Assembly (NCBI GenBank): GCA_934636305.1
Contig: CAKUAM010000032.1
Location: forward strand, 1-21,832
From: an uncultured Oscillospiraceae bacterium
GTDB lineage: Bacteria; Bacillota; Clostridia; Oscillospirales; Oscillospiraceae
Direction of reading: 5' to 3'
Length of the DNA stretch: 21,832 nucleotides
Part shown: positions 1-9,255 of the stretch, piece after piece
How positions within the stretch are numbered: the stretch's first letter is position 1
How the letters are laid out: every line of letters starts with the position of its first letter
Program-made: the position numbers and the translations under genes
The notes under the pieces: model-generated
What the model was told of the DNA's origin: nothing
Databases searched by the model: none
Seen by the model: the letters and a program-made list of their open reading frames with translations, nothing else

Positions 1-1274
1 CCGCCATTTTTGACGATCTCGATCAGGCGCGCCTGCCGCTTCTGTTCCGGCTTCTGCCGAAGGAGCTGGCCGCCGAATCGTTTGTCGAGATGGAGCCGGA
101 GGCGCAGGAGCTGCTTATCCGCGGCTTTTCGGATTCCGAGCTGAAGGAGGTCATCGACGAGCTCTACGTGGACGATGCTGTCGACATTGTAGAGGAGATG
201 CCTGCAAACGTCGTGCAGCGTATTTTATCGCAGGCCGAGCCGGATATGCGCAAGCAGATCAATGAAATTCTGCGCTACCCGGAGGATTCCGCCGGCTCGA
301 TCATGACCACCGAATATGTCTCTCTGCGGCCCAATATGACGGTTGAGGAGGCCATTCTCCGCATCCGCCGCACGGGCATCGACAAGGAGACAATCTACAC
401 CTGTTATGTGACGCGCGGTCACAAGCTCGTCGGCTTGACCTCGGTCAAGGATCTTCTTTTGTGTGAGGATGACGATGCCACCATCGAGTCCATCATGCAG
501 GAGCACGTCATCACCGTCGGCACGCTCGATGATAAAGAGCAAGTCGCGCAGATGTTCAGCAAGTATAACTTTCTCGCCCTGCCGGTCGTCGACACGGAGA
601 ACCGGTTGGTCGGTATCGTAACGTTCGATGACGCCATGGACGTCATGGAGGACGAGACAACCGAGGACATGGAAAAGATGGCCGCCATGCTGCCGTCTGA
701 GCATCCGTACATGCGGTCAACGCCGTTTGAAATTTGGAAGAACCGCATCCCTTGGCTGCTGCTGCTCATGGTATCCGCCACGCTGACCGGTATTGTCATT
801 ACAAAATTTGAGGACTCCCTGGCTGTGCTGCCCTGCCTGACCGCATTCATCCCCATGCTGATGGATACCGGCGGTAATTCCGGCTCGCAGGCCTGCGTCT
901 CGATCATCCGCGGCATCAGCCTGAATGAAATCGAGTTCAGAGATCTTGGCAAGGTCGTCTGGAAGGAGATCCGCGTATCCGTGCTCTGCGGCGTCTGCCT
1001 GGCTGTCGCCTGCTTTGCAAAGATCGTCGTTGTGGATATGCTGCTTCTTAAAACCGCGAGCGTCAGCTATATGGTTGCGTTCGTCGTGTGTATCACGATG
1101 GCTGTAACTGTCTGCCTGGCAAAAATCGTCGGCTCGACGCTGCCGCTGCTTGCAAAAAAACTTGGCTTTGACCCGGCTGTTATGGCTTCGCCAATCATCA
1201 CGACCATTGTTGACTTCCTGTCTCTGCTGGTCTATTTCACATTTGCGACAACCATCCTGCATATCGGATCATAA
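1..1274 (+). CDS. mgtE: Magnesium transporter MgtE (5' partial)
   Basis: This encodes a Mg2+-gated Mg2+ channel of the inner membrane. The reading frame is open from base 3 and the true start lies before the window. The visible part begins inside the MgtE N-terminal helical domain. A pair of CBS domains follows (about bases 300-670: SIMTTEYVSL, then SIMQEHVITV and LPVVDTENRLVGIVT). The C-terminal membrane domain of about five helices starts near base 740. The family signature DTGGNSGSQ is at about 864-890, and the last helix carries the conserved Asp in SPIITTIVDFLSLLVYF that lines the ion pore in characterised MgtE proteins. In known members the N and CBS domains sense cytosolic Mg2+ and close the pore. 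The C-terminus is intact and ends at a TAA followed at once by a terminator. No partner gene is visible. Confidence 0.96.
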   Translation, partial: AIFDDLDQARLPLLFRLLPKELAAESFVEMEPEAQELLIRGFSDSELKEVIDELYVDDAVDIVEEMPANVVQRILSQAEPDMRKQINEILRYPEDSAGSIMTTEYVSLRPNMTVEEAILRIRRTGIDKETIYTCYVTRGHKLVGLTSVKDLLLCEDDDATIESIMQEHVITVGTLDDKEQVAQMFSKYNFLALPVVDTENRLVGIVTFDDAMDVMEDETTEDMEKMAAMLPSEHPYMRSTPFEIWKNRIPWLLLLMVSATLTGIVITKFEDSLAVLPCLTAFIPMLMDTGGNSGSQACVSIIRGISLNEIEFRDLGKVVWKEIRVSVLCGVCLAVACFAKIVVVDMLLLKTASVSYMVAFVVCITMAVTVCLAKIVGSTLPLLAKKLGFDPAVMASPIITTIVDFLSLLVYFTFATTILHIGS

Positions 1275-1281
1275 ACTGTCT

Positions 1282-1325
1282 GCCGCGCAGCAAACTGCCT
1301 GTTTGCCGCGCGGCTGGTTTTATTT
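1282..1325 (+). terminator. Rho-independent terminator of mgtE
   Basis: A 14-bp stem with one mismatch (arms 1282-1295 and 1301-1314, GCCGCGCAGCAAAC against GTTTGCCGCGCGGC) closes a 5-nt loop. It is followed by the T-rich run TGGTTTTATTT. It starts 8 bases after the mgtE stop codon. Confidence 0.88.
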
Positions 1326-1821
1326 ATGCAGATAAAACGGGGCATACGTTCTTTCTCGCCTCTGCGCCAGAAGCGGCCATGTCAGAACAAGCCGCCGTAA
1401 ACGACGTCTCTGATCCTCTGTAGCCGCTTCTTCCTTTCCAAACCGCAATTGCTTCACTGGTTTGCGGTTTGGCTGCGCCTTCGGTTTTCTTGGATCTTCC
1501 CCGCGCTGCCTGAAAGTCCAATGCAAATCCGTACTGCCTGACAAATTTTGTTGGCAGTACGGATTTTCTGCACCTATGAAACTGCAACTGCTGTTAGATC
1601 TGATTCCGATATGACGGGCGGCGCGTAGTAAGATTCAGTAGGGTGACTTGGAGCGATATGCGTGCCAGCAAATTTGTTTCTCGCCTAAATTCAGAGGCGG
1701 TAAGCACCAAACGTTCTCCAAAGCGCCCCTTTTCTCCCCTATCTTTTCCGGCAAGGCGGAAAAAATAAGGCCGCCGGAGGCATAATGATGTACTTCCAGC
1801 GCCAAACACCATCTTTCTTAC
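1326..1821. other. Gene-free intergenic block with several perfect stem-loops
   Basis: About 500 bases lie between the mgtE terminator and the histidine-operon terminator. I find no convincing protein gene: the open frames overlap one another, lack ribosome binding sites and have no recognisable domains. The block holds three inverted repeats. One is an 11-bp perfect stem at 1438-1448/1462-1472 (CCAAACCGCAA). One is a 13-bp perfect stem at 1526-1538/1553-1565 (AATCCGTACTGCC). The third is a 7-bp stem at 1744-1750/1757-1763 (TTTTCCG). It may be a structured non-coding RNA, a dispersed intergenic repeat, or the scar of a lost gene. I do not recognise an RNA family. Confidence 0.5.
1526..1565. 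other. Perfect 13-bp stem-loop in the mgtE/hisIE intergenic block
   Basis: Arms AATCCGTACTGCC and GGCAGTACGGATT are exactly complementary and enclose a 14-nt AT-rich loop. On the plus strand the stem runs into TTCTG. It could act as a terminator in either direction, although no gene ends just before it, or as part of a structured RNA. Confidence 0.6.
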
Positions 1822-1860
1822 ATAACAGCCCCGTGTGCAAACCGCGCACGGGGCTGTTAT
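1822..1860 (-). terminator. Terminator hairpin at the end of the histidine operon
   Basis: Arms 1822-1838 (ATAACAGCCCCGTGTGC) and 1844-1860 pair over 17 positions with a single mismatch around a 5-nt loop. It begins 3 bases beyond the hisIE stop. The T-tract on the minus strand is weak (TTATGT), so it may act partly as a 3'-end stabiliser. Confidence 0.7.
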
Positions 1861-1862
1861 GT

Positions 1863-2516
1863 TTAAGTCATCTTTTCCTGCTTGACCTTATGGTCAATCA
1901 CATGCCGCGAGGCCAGCTCCCGATGCACATCCTCCACCGTGATCCCCATCTGCACCATCAGCACCATCGCATGATAGGCAAGATCCGCCAGCTCATAGAT
2001 TGTCTCCTTTTTGTCGTCCGCCTTACCGGCGATAATGACCTCCGTGCATTCCTCGCCGACCTTTTTCAGGATCTTGTCAATTCCCTTGTCAAACAGATAG
2101 GTCGTATACGAGCCCGCCGGGCGGTCCCTCTTTCGCCCCTCCAGCAGCGCATACAACCCCTGCAGGCTGAATTCCTGCCGCTCCGCGGACTGATACACCG
2201 GCTCAAAAAAGCACGATTCCGCCCCCGTATGGCAGGCCGGGCCGTCCTTTTCCACCATCACCACCAGCGCGTCGCGGTCGCAATCCGCGGTGATGGACAC
2301 AATGTGCTGATAGTTCCCGCTTGTCTCCCCCTTGAGCCACAGCTGCTGCCGGGAGCGGCTGAAAAAGCACGTGAGCCCCTTCTCCATGGAAATCTGCAGG
2401 CTCTCGCGGTTCATATACGCAAGCGTCAGCACCTGCTTTGTACCTGCATCCACCACAATGGCCGGGATCAGACCCTTTTCATCAAATTTCAGCGTATCCA
2501 GATCAATCATCGTCAT
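1863..2516 (-). CDS. hisIE: Bifunctional phosphoribosyl-AMP cyclohydrolase / phosphoribosyl-ATP pyrophosphatase
   Basis: This cytosolic fusion enzyme carries out steps 2 and 3 of histidine synthesis: PR-ATP to PR-AMP (HisE part), then ring opening to ProFAR (HisI part). Of 217 residues, about 1-108 form the HisI domain, with [16 protein letters not shown] and the metal-binding set around D78-C79-D80, D82, C95-H96 and C102. Residues 118-205 form the all-helical HisE domain, with [19 protein letters not shown] and the acidic [12 protein letters not shown] helix. The two-domain order and length are normal for the fused form. The start overlaps the hisF stop as ATGA, so translation is probably coupled; an ATG two codons later is possible. 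It is the last gene of the operon. Confidence 0.97.
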   Translation of the reverse strand: MTMIDLDTLKFDEKGLIPAIVVDAGTKQVLTLAYMNRESLQISMEKGLTCFFSRSRQQLWLKGETSGNYQHIVSITADCDRDALVVMVEKDGPACHTGAESCFFEPVYQSAERQEFSLQGLYALLEGRKRDRPAGSYTTYLFDKGIDKILKKVGEECTEVIIAGKADDKKETIYELADLAYHAMVLMVQMGITVEDVHRELASRHVIDHKVKQEKMT

Positions 2517-3271
2517 ACCCTCACTGTTATCTTTTCCTGCTGCAGCGCCCGCTTGAGCGCCGGAATTTCAATCTCGCCGAAGTGGAATACCGAGGCGGCC
2601 AGCCCGGCGTCCACCGCCGGAACCTTCTGGAACAGATCTATAAAGTCCTGTACGCAGCCGGCGCCGCCCGACGCAATCACCGGAACGTGCACTGCATCGC
2701 ATACCGCCTGCAGAAGCGGCAGATCAAAGCCCTGCTTCACGCCGTCGGTGTCAATGGAGTTCACCACGACCTCCCCGGCCCCAAGCTCCACGCAGCGTCT
2801 GATCCATGCGATTGCCTCCATACCGGTATCCTCACGCCCGCCCTTGGCAAACACGCAGTACCTGCCGTCCACGCGCTTGATATCTGCCGACAGCACCACA
2901 CACTGGCTGCCGTATTTCTCCGCCGCTGCCCGGATGATCGACGGGTCCCGGATCGCGCCGGAATTGACGCTGACCTTATCTGCCCCGCATTTGAGCACAC
3001 GGTCAAAATCCGCCAGCCCATTGATCCCGCCGCCAACGGTCAGCGGAATAAAGATCGTCCGCGCCACCTCACGCAGGATATCCGTGAACAGGGCGCGTCC
3101 CTCGCTGGAGGCTGTAATATCATAGAATACCAGCTCATCTGCGCCGGAATCCGAATAATATTGTCCCAGCTCCACCGGGGAGCTGACGTCCTGCAGCCCC
3201 TGGAAGTTCTTTCCCTTGACCACACGGCCGTCCCTGACATCCAGACAGGGGATGATCCGTTTTGTAATCAT
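2513..3271 (-). CDS. hisF: Imidazole glycerol phosphate synthase, cyclase subunit HisF
   Basis: HisF is the (βα)8-barrel subunit that joins PRFAR with ammonia from HisH to give imidazole glycerol phosphate and AICAR. Its 252 residues are the usual family length. The start [20 protein letters not shown] carries catalytic D11, and the second catalytic aspartate is D130 in SADIKR. Phosphate-loop motifs (LTVGGGI near 78-84, and ASGGAG near the end) are present. It overlaps hisA upstream and hisIE downstream by 4 nt (ATGA) each. Its partner HisH is two genes upstream, so the complex is encoded in one transcript. Confidence 0.98.
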   Translation of the reverse strand: MITKRIIPCLDVRDGRVVKGKNFQGLQDVSSPVELGQYYSDSGADELVFYDITASSEGRALFTDILREVARTIFIPLTVGGGINGLADFDRVLKCGADKVSVNSGAIRDPSIIRAAAEKYGSQCVVLSADIKRVDGRYCVFAKGGREDTGMEAIAWIRRCVELGAGEVVVNSIDTDGVKQGFDLPLLQAVCDAVHVPVIASGGAGCVQDFIDLFQKVPAVDAGLAASVFHFGEIEIPALKRALQQEKITVRV

Positions 3272-3981
3272 TTTGCCACCTCAATTGCTTTGCGCAGGTC
3301 GATTGCACCCGTGTAATAGGCCTTTCCGACAATCGCACCGTACAGCCCCATCTGCCGCAGTGCGCGGATATCCTCCATGGACGACACGCCGCCCGACGCA
3401 ATCAGCTGCAGGGAAAACCGTTCTGCCAGCGTGCGGTACAGCTCCAGATTGCTCCCGCGCATGGCCCCGTCGCGTGAAATATCCGTACAGATAACCGTCC
3501 GGACGCCAATTGTCTCCATTCGCTGCAAAAAAGCCTCCAGCGTCCACGCTGACTGCTCCATCCAGCCCTTCACCGCAATGCGGCCGTCCTTCACGTCCGC
3601 ACCGACTGCAATTTTTTCTCCCCAGCGCTGCACCGCCTGTGCCAGAAGCTCTGGCTCCTCTGCAGCTGCGGTTCCCAGAATCACGCGTCCCACGCCGCAT
3701 GCCAGATACCGCTCCACGGTCTGCATATCCCGGATGCCGCCGCCGACTTCCACAAGCAATCCGCTTTCCCGCACGCACCTTTCCACGAGCTCCAGATTCG
3801 GCGTCGTTCCGTTTTTTGCACCCTCCAGATCCACCATATGCATCTGCGCCGCGCCTGCCTCGGCAAACTTCCTTGCCAATGCTGTGGGATCGTCCGAATA
3901 TACCGTCATCTGCGCGTAGTCGCCTTTATAGAGGCGGACCGCCTTCCCCTCATACAGATCGATTGCCGGCAGAATAATCAT
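3268..3981 (-). CDS. hisA: ProFAR isomerase HisA
   Basis: This is 1-(5-phosphoribosyl)-5-[(5-phosphoribosylamino)methylideneamino]imidazole-4-carboxamide isomerase, a (βα)8-barrel that performs the Amadori rearrangement giving PRFAR for HisF/HisH. It has 237 residues. The expected general base D8 is in [12 protein letters not shown], and the second catalytic aspartate is D129 in VGADVKDG. EVGGGIRD and IASGGVSS are the phosphate-gripping loops. The start at 3981 is chosen because it gives the canonical N-terminus and an ATGA overlap with hisH; the longer open frame upstream is hisH sequence in another frame. Confidence 0.98.
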   Translation of the reverse strand: MIILPAIDLYEGKAVRLYKGDYAQMTVYSDDPTALARKFAEAGAAQMHMVDLEGAKNGTTPNLELVERCVRESGLLVEVGGGIRDMQTVERYLACGVGRVILGTAAAEEPELLAQAVQRWGEKIAVGADVKDGRIAVKGWMEQSAWTLEAFLQRMETIGVRTVICTDISRDGAMRGSNLELYRTLAERFSLQLIASGGVSSMEDIRALRQMGLYGAIVGKAYYTGAIDLRKAIEVAK

Positions 3982-4598
3982 ACGGTTTCCCCCTCTCCGC
4001 AAAAAGCGCGCAGAATCCCCAGTCCTACGCTTCCGCTTTTTTCCGGGTGGAACTGGCACCCCATCACATTTTCTCTGGCCACAGCCGCCGTCAGCTCCCG
4101 GCCATATTCTGTCGTTGCAATGACGCTCTGCTCACAATCTGATGCATAGAACGAATGCACGAAGTAAACGCAATCGCCCTCCTTTGTATTCTGCAGCAGC
4201 GGGTGCTGCCGCTTCTGATGCAGCGCGTTCCAGCCGATGTGCGGAATCTTGAGCTCTGCCGGGATTGTCCCCTGCATGGCGACCACGCTGCCCTGCAGCA
4301 GCCCCAGCCCCGCATGCTCTCCAAACTCATAGCTCCGCTCAAACAGCAGCTGCATGCCAAGGCAAATCCCCAGCACGTCCTTCCCGCTGTCTGCCGCCGC
4401 CAGCACCACACGATCCAGCCCGCTTGTGCGGAGCTTCTCTGCCGCGTCGGCAAACGCGCCTACGCCGGGCAGAATCAGCTTATCCGCCGTCTCCAATACG
4501 GACGCGTCTCCGCTCACAACGGCTTTTGCGCCAATTCTCTCCAGCGACGAGCACAGGGAAAACAGATTTCCCACGCCGTAATCCACGACTGCAATCAT
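3978..4598 (-). CDS. hisH: Imidazole glycerol phosphate synthase, glutamine amidotransferase subunit HisH
   Basis: HisH is a class I glutamine amidotransferase that releases ammonia from glutamine and channels it into HisF. It has 206 residues. The triad is complete: C79 in GICLGMQLL, and H184 and E186 in CQFHPEKSG. The oxyanion-loop region PGVGAF is at 44-49. The start at 4598 gives the canonical [13 protein letters not shown]-terminus and overlaps the hisB stop by 4 nt. It sits between hisB and hisA, the common Firmicute order. Confidence 0.98.
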   Translation of the reverse strand: MIAVVDYGVGNLFSLCSSLERIGAKAVVSGDASVLETADKLILPGVGAFADAAEKLRTSGLDRVVLAAADSGKDVLGICLGMQLLFERSYEFGEHAGLGLLQGSVVAMQGTIPAELKIPHIGWNALHQKRQHPLLQNTKEGDCVYFVHSFYASDCEQSVIATTEYGRELTAAVARENVMGCQFHPEKSGSVGLGILRAFCGEGETV

Positions 4599-5185
4599 GC
4601 CAGCACTCCTTTGGTCGACGGAATCTCCCCGGCGCACGCCGGATCAATTGCCACAGCCGCACGCAGGCTTCGCGCCACAGCCTTGAAGGTTCCCTCAATG
4701 ATATGGTGGGAATTGCTCCCCGCCAGCTCACGGATATGCAGCGTCAGGCCCGCGTCGCGCGCAAATGCAATCCAGAATTCTGCGCACAGTTCTGTGTCAA
4801 ACGTGCCGACCTTCTGTGTCGGCATCGGCAGCTCCAGATACGCGCCGCCGCGCCCGGAGATATCCACCGCGCTCAGAATCAGCGCCTCATCCATCGGCAG
4901 CGTCCGATCCGCGTACCGGCAGATTCCGCGCTTGTCGCCTAGTGCTCTGTAAAACGCCTGTCCCAGCGCAATGCCGATATCCTCCGTTGTGTGGTGATCG
5001 TCCACATCCGTATCGCCCTTGCACCGCACGCACAAGTCGAACCGGCCGTGCCGCGCAAAGAGCGTCAGCATATGATTGAGAAACCCGCAGCCGGTGTCGA
5101 TCTCGCTTTTTCCCGTTCCATCCAGCGTGAGCGTCAGACGGATATCCGTCTCTGCCGTCACGCGGGTAATTTCAGCCGTTCTCAT
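4595..5185 (-). CDS. hisB: Imidazoleglycerol-phosphate dehydratase HisB
   Basis: This monofunctional, Mn-dependent dehydratase converts imidazole glycerol phosphate to imidazole acetol phosphate. It has 196 residues, the size of the stand-alone enzyme, with no fused histidinol-phosphatase domain as in enterobacteria. The two family histidine clusters are visible: DHHTTED at 63-69 and HHIIE at 160-164. No histidinol-phosphate phosphatase (hisN/hisJ type) is found in this operon, so that step must be encoded elsewhere. It overlaps hisC and hisH by 4 nt. Confidence 0.97.
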   Translation of the reverse strand: MRTAEITRVTAETDIRLTLTLDGTGKSEIDTGCGFLNHMLTLFARHGRFDLCVRCKGDTDVDDHHTTEDIGIALGQAFYRALGDKRGICRYADRTLPMDEALILSAVDISGRGGAYLELPMPTQKVGTFDTELCAEFWIAFARDAGLTLHIRELAGSNSHHIIEGTFKAVARSLRAAVAIDPACAGEIPSTKGVLA

Positions 5186-6246
5186 TGTCTCTCCTCCAGA
5201 ATTGCCCGGATTGTGTCAATCAGGCTCTGCATCTGCGTCATGGTTCCGATCGTAATTCGGTTGAAATCGCAGATCCGCGGCTTTTCAAAGTGCCGGATCA
5301 GGATCCCGCGCTTTTTCAGCTCCTGATACAGCGCCAGCCCTGCAATCTTTTTTGTGCCTGCAAACACAAAATTCGCTTTGGAATCAAGCACCGTAAACCC
5401 GAGCTGCCGCAGCTGCTGCGTTGTCCATTCGCGGTTTTCCGCAATGATCCGGCAGTGCTCCATGTAATATTCGTTCTCATCGAGAACCGTGCAGCCCACC
5501 GCGGAGGCCATCCGGCTGACGTTGTAGGGATTGGTCGAATATTTGATGGTGTTAAGATCTGCAATAAGCGCCGCATTGCCCATCGCAAAGCCCAGCCGCA
5601 CCCCCGCCAGCGAACGCGACTTGGAAAACGTCTGCGTCACCAGCAGATTTTCATACCGGTCAATCAGGCCGACGGCACTCTGCGCGCCAAAATCCACATA
5701 CGCCTCATCCACAATTACCACATTGTCCGGATTGGTCTGCAGCATCCGCTCAATATCTTCCAGCGCCACCGGCAGGCCAGTCGGCGCATTCGGGTTTGCC
5801 AAGACAATTGTTTTCCCGATCCCGAAAAACGCTTCTGTATCCAGCGTAAAATCCGCCTTCAGCGGAACCTGCGTATACGCAATGTGATTGAGCTCGGCAA
5901 ATACCGGATAAAAGCCATAGGTGATATCCGCGAACGCCAGCGGGTGCGCTGCATCCGCAAACGCCATAAACGCAAAGTTCAGCGCCTCATCCGAACCATT
6001 TGTCATAAGCACCTGCTCCGGCCGCAGGCCATACAGATCTGCTGTTTTCCCTGTCAGCTCTGCAGAATCCGGATCGGAATACAGCCGCAGCAGCGGCGCC
6101 TCCAGCCGGGCTGCCTCCGCTACCGCCGGTGCCGGCGGAAACGGCGATTCATTGGTATTTAATTTGATATACTGCGCATCCTTCGGCTGCTCCCCCGGCG
6201 TATAGGGCTGCAGCGCAGCGTATTTCTGACTGAAAAACCGGCTCAT
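5182..6246 (-). CDS. hisC: Histidinol-phosphate aminotransferase HisC
   Basis: This PLP-dependent class I/II aminotransferase makes histidinol phosphate from imidazole acetol phosphate and glutamate. It has 354 residues, a normal length. Visible motifs are KLNTNESPF near the N-terminus, NGSDEALNF (83-91), NPNAPTG (151-157), VDEAYVDF (179-186) and the PLP-binding K209 in [17 protein letters not shown]. It overlaps hisD and hisB by 4 nt each. Some family members also accept aromatic amino acids, and sequence alone cannot exclude that here. Confidence 0.97.
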   Translation of the reverse strand: MSRFFSQKYAALQPYTPGEQPKDAQYIKLNTNESPFPPAPAVAEAARLEAPLLRLYSDPDSAELTGKTADLYGLRPEQVLMTNGSDEALNFAFMAFADAAHPLAFADITYGFYPVFAELNHIAYTQVPLKADFTLDTEAFFGIGKTIVLANPNAPTGLPVALEDIERMLQTNPDNVVIVDEAYVDFGAQSAVGLIDRYENLLVTQTFSKSRSLAGVRLGFAMGNAALIADLNTIKYSTNPYNVSRMASAVGCTVLDENEYYMEHCRIIAENREWTTQQLRQLGFTVLDSKANFVFAGTKKIAGLALYQELKKRGILIRHFEKPRICDFNRITIGTMTQMQSLIDTIRAILEERQ

Positions 6247-7529
6247 GTGGCATCCTCCTCAAATCGGACCGTCACGCTGCGTGCATGGGCCTCCAGCCCC
6301 TCCTGCCGCGCAAAGCGGGCAATTTTCCCCGCTACCTCCTGCAGTGCCTGCGGCGTGTAGTACGTAAACTGTGACTTCTTCACAAAATCATCCACGGACA
6401 GTGCCGAGGAAAACCGCGCCGTGCCGCATGTTGGCAGCGTGTGGTTTGGGCCTGCAAAATAATCCCCCAGCGCCTCCGGGCAATTCTTTCCTAAAAAGAT
6501 GGAGCCTGCATGCCGGATCTCATCGAGATAATCAAACGGATTGTCCACACAAAGCTCCAGGTGCTCCGGCGCCAGCTCATTGGCAATCTCGATGGCCTTG
6601 TGCAGATCATTCTCCGCCACAATGATCTTCCCGCAGGCATCGATGGACGCGCGTGCAATTGCTGCGCGCGGCAGCAGCGGAATCTGCCGCTCCAGCTCTG
6701 CGCAGACCTTCTCGGCAAATGCGCGGCTGTCCGTCACCAGCACCGCGGTGGCCAGCTTATCGTGCTCCGCCTGCGACAGCATATCCGCCGCCACAAACAC
6801 CGGATTGCATGTCGCATCCGCCACCACCAGAATCTCGCTCGGCCCCGCCACCATATCGATGGCCACCCGGCCAAACACCTGCTTCTTGGCCTCGGCCACA
6901 AACGCGTTGCCCGGCCCGACAATCTTATCCGCCTTCGGCACCGACTCTGTGCCGTAGGCCAGCGCGGCAATTGCCTGCGCGCCGCCGAGCTTGAAGATCC
7001 GGTCCACGCCCGCAATTCTCGCCGCTGCCAGAATCACCGGATTGACGCTTCCATCGGCGGCCGGCGGCGTGACCATGATGATCTGCCCGCATCCGGCAAT
7101 CTTCGCCGGAATCGCATCCATCAGTACCGTCGACGGATACGCCGCCGTTCCGCCTGGCACATAGATGCCCACATTCTCAATCGGCAGAATCTTCTGCCCC
7201 ATCACGACGCCCGCACGGTCGTTGATGATATAATTTGTCCGCCGCTGCTTTTCATGGTAGCTGCGGATGTTGGCCGCCGCCTCCTGCAGAATCTGCAGAA
7301 ACTCCGGGGCGACAGACGCTTCCGCCGTGTCCAGCTCCTGCTGCGTCACCTCCAGCGAGTCCAGCTCCGCCTTGTCGAGCTTTTTTTCATACGCCCGCAG
7401 CGCCGCATCCCCGTGCTCGGCAACATCCCGAATAATTCCGGATACAATATCCGCCACATCCGACACAATATCCCTGCGAGCAAACAGCTCCCGGTTGGGA
7501 ACCTCCCCATAATTCAGGATCCGGATCAT
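6243..7529 (-). CDS. hisD: Histidinol dehydrogenase HisD
   Basis: HisD carries out the last two steps, the NAD-dependent four-electron oxidation of histidinol to histidine, as a zinc enzyme. It has 428 residues, typical for the family. Visible motifs are KIVGPGNAFVAEAKKQVFG, AGPSEILVVAD, the DMLSQAEHD zinc-region signature, ELAPEHLEL with the catalytic Glu-His pair, and GDYFAGPNHTLPT near the C-terminus. It overlaps hisG and hisC by 4 nt. The start is the ATG that overlaps the hisG stop. Confidence 0.98.
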   Translation of the reverse strand: MIRILNYGEVPNRELFARRDIVSDVADIVSGIIRDVAEHGDAALRAYEKKLDKAELDSLEVTQQELDTAEASVAPEFLQILQEAAANIRSYHEKQRRTNYIINDRAGVVMGQKILPIENVGIYVPGGTAAYPSTVLMDAIPAKIAGCGQIIMVTPPAADGSVNPVILAAARIAGVDRIFKLGGAQAIAALAYGTESVPKADKIVGPGNAFVAEAKKQVFGRVAIDMVAGPSEILVVADATCNPVFVAADMLSQAEHDKLATAVLVTDSRAFAEKVCAELERQIPLLPRAAIARASIDACGKIIVAENDLHKAIEIANELAPEHLELCVDNPFDYLDEIRHAGSIFLGKNCPEALGDYFAGPNHTLPTCGTARFSSALSVDDFVKKSQFTYYTPQALQEVAGKIARFARQEGLEAHARSVTVRFEEDAT

Positions 7530-8152
7530 TTCTTCTCCACCTGCGCTTTCATTTGATTGGTCAGCTGCTCCATTTCCGCTGTTTTGAACTTATACGCGGA
7601 AATATTGGCAATCAGACGCGCGCTGATCGGCAGCACCGTCTCCAGTACCGCCAGATTATTTTCCTTCAGCGTTGTACCCGTCTCCACAATGTCCACAATC
7701 ACATCCGACAGCCCAAGGATCGGCGCCAGCTCAATGGAGCCATTGAGCTTGATGATATCAATCTCCCGCCCAAGGCCGGCATAATACTGCCGCGCGATAT
7801 TCGGAAATTTCGTCGCCACGCGCAGCGTCCGCCGCCCGCTGTCATAAAAGTCCTTTTTCCCGGCCACGGCCATCCGGCACACGCCCAGCTGCAGATCCAG
7901 CAGCTCATAGACCTCCGGCCTGTATTCCAGCAGGATATCCTTCCCTGCCACGCCAATATCCGCGGCGCCGCGCTCCACATAGATTGCCACATCGGATGGC
8001 TTGACCCAGAAGTACCGGACTCCAGTTTCCGCATTTTCAAAAATCAGCCTGCGGTTGTTCTCCCGGATGGACGGGCACGCATACCCCGATGCCTCAAACA
8101 TCGCGTAGACCTTTTCGCCAAGCCGCCCCTTCGGCAGCGCAATATTCAGCAT
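7526..8152 (-). CDS. hisG: ATP phosphoribosyltransferase catalytic subunit HisG (short form)
   Basis: HisG catalyses the committed step, ATP plus PRPP to PR-ATP. At 208 residues this is the short form, lacking the C-terminal allosteric ACT-like domain. Short HisG proteins need HisZ for activity and histidine feedback, and hisZ is the gene directly upstream. Motifs are MLNIALPKGRL at the start, RGAADIGVAGKD (60s-70s), and the PRPP-binding stretch DVIVDIVETGTTLKENNL. It overlaps hisZ by 7 nt and hisD by 4 nt. Confidence 0.97.
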   Translation of the reverse strand: MLNIALPKGRLGEKVYAMFEASGYACPSIRENNRRLIFENAETGVRYFWVKPSDVAIYVERGAADIGVAGKDILLEYRPEVYELLDLQLGVCRMAVAGKKDFYDSGRRTLRVATKFPNIARQYYAGLGREIDIIKLNGSIELAPILGLSDVIVDIVETGTTLKENNLAVLETVLPISARLIANISAYKFKTAEMEQLTNQMKAQVEKK

Positions 8153-9255
8153 GTTGCCGCCTCCTTCCGCAGATCCAGCACCGCGCCATAGCGCAGCCGC
8201 TCCGGCACAGCGCGCTGCGCGCTCACGCGCCGTCCCTCTGCCTGCAGCGCGGCGGCCTTTGCCGCCACAGTCTCCGGCGGAATGCTCTCGTCATAGAGCA
8301 GCAGCACATCCACGTCATTTTCATTCTCCTGCGCCTCCAGCTCATCGAGAAGATCCAGATACAGCGCAAATCCGATGGCTCGCGCCCTGCGTCCCAGCCG
8401 CCGCATCAGCTTGTCATACTGGCCGCCGGCCAGCACGCCCCGGCTGACCCCGTTCAGAAAGCCCTTGAAAACAACGCCGTTATAATAATTCATATCGTTC
8501 ACAATGGAAAAATCAAACCGTATACGCTCCGTGTATGCTGTCCCCTGCAGCATTGCCGCAAGTGTATGCAGCTCTCCCAGCGCCGCGCGCTCCTCCTGCG
8601 TCGTGCACAGCGGCGCAAGCTGCGCCAGCACAGCTGCCATTTCGCCGTGTATCTCCATAAAGTCTGCCAGCTTCTGCGCCGCCGGCTCCGGGATGCCTGC
8701 CTGCCAGCACAGTGCCTGCAGGTCGTGCGCATTTTTTTCTGCGATACAGCGCGCAGCCTGCCTGCAGAACGCTTCGTCGCCGCCCGTCTCCCCCAGAATG
8801 GCGCGCAGGATATCCAGGTGCGCCACATCCAGCACAAAATCCTCCCGGATGCACGCCAGACTCTGCGCCGCCAGCGACACAACCTCATAAATATCATACA
8901 GGTCCAAATCGCCCACACATTCCAGCCCTGTCTGCAGAATTTCCCGGAACGGCTGCGCGCTGCCCGACGCCCGATAGACATTCTCGTTATAACAGTATCG
9001 CTGTACGCAGCCCGGCTGATCCTTCCCATTTTTCACAATGGACAGCGTCACGTCCGGCTTGAGCGCCATCAGCTTACCGTCGGTATCCTGGAAGGTAATA
9101 ATGCGGTCACTGACAAGGAACTCCTTGTTGCGCAGGTAAAACTCATATTCCTCAAACTTGCTCATCCGATACGTGACGTATCCATAGTTCCGGTAAAGCG
9201 CACGCAGCGAAAAAACCGCTGCCTCCTCACGCTTCAGAAGTGTCCTGTCGATCAT
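8146..9255 (-). CDS. hisZ: ATP phosphoribosyltransferase regulatory subunit HisZ
   Basis: HisZ is a catalytically dead class II histidyl-tRNA-synthetase paralogue that forms a hetero-octamer with short HisG and carries the histidine feedback site. It has 369 residues. The core is HisRS-like: LKPDVTLSIVK, QRYCYNENVYRASG, FREILQTGLECVG and GGQYDKLMRRLGRRARAIGFAL. The anticodon-binding domain is missing, as expected for HisZ rather than HisS; a short α/β tail (about 310-369) remains. The start at 9255 follows GGGAGAGAAGCGGG. It overlaps the 3' end of the regulator gene by 29 nt, so the two are tightly coupled. Confidence 0.95.
   Translation of the reverse strand: MIDRTLLKREEAAVFSLRALYRNYGYVTYRMSKFEEYEFYLRNKEFLVSDRIITFQDTDGKLMALKPDVTLSIVKNGKDQPGCVQRYCYNENVYRASGSAQPFREILQTGLECVGDLDLYDIYEVVSLAAQSLACIREDFVLDVAHLDILRAILGETGGDEAFCRQAARCIAEKNAHDLQALCWQAGIPEPAAQKLADFMEIHGEMAAVLAQLAPLCTTQEERAALGELHTLAAMLQGTAYTERIRFDFSIVNDMNYYNGVVFKGFLNGVSRGVLAGGQYDKLMRRLGRRARAIGFALYLDLLDELEAQENENDVDVLLLYDESIPPETVAAKAAALQAEGRRVSAQRAVPERLRYGAVLDLRKEAATC

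Noticed and set aside
1320..1812. Minus-strand open frames in the intergenic block
   Set aside because: Several frames overlap, cross perfect stem-loops and lack ribosome binding sites and domains; they are treated as non-coding.
1785..3316. Long open frames on the plus strand opposite hisIE and hisF
   Set aside because: They are antisense shadows of clearly recognisable enzymes, lack ribosome binding sites and have unnatural His/Arg/Pro-rich composition.
8146..9255. hisZ as a histidyl-tRNA synthetase gene
   Set aside because: The anticodon-binding domain is missing and the gene sits directly before short hisG, the normal place of hisZ.
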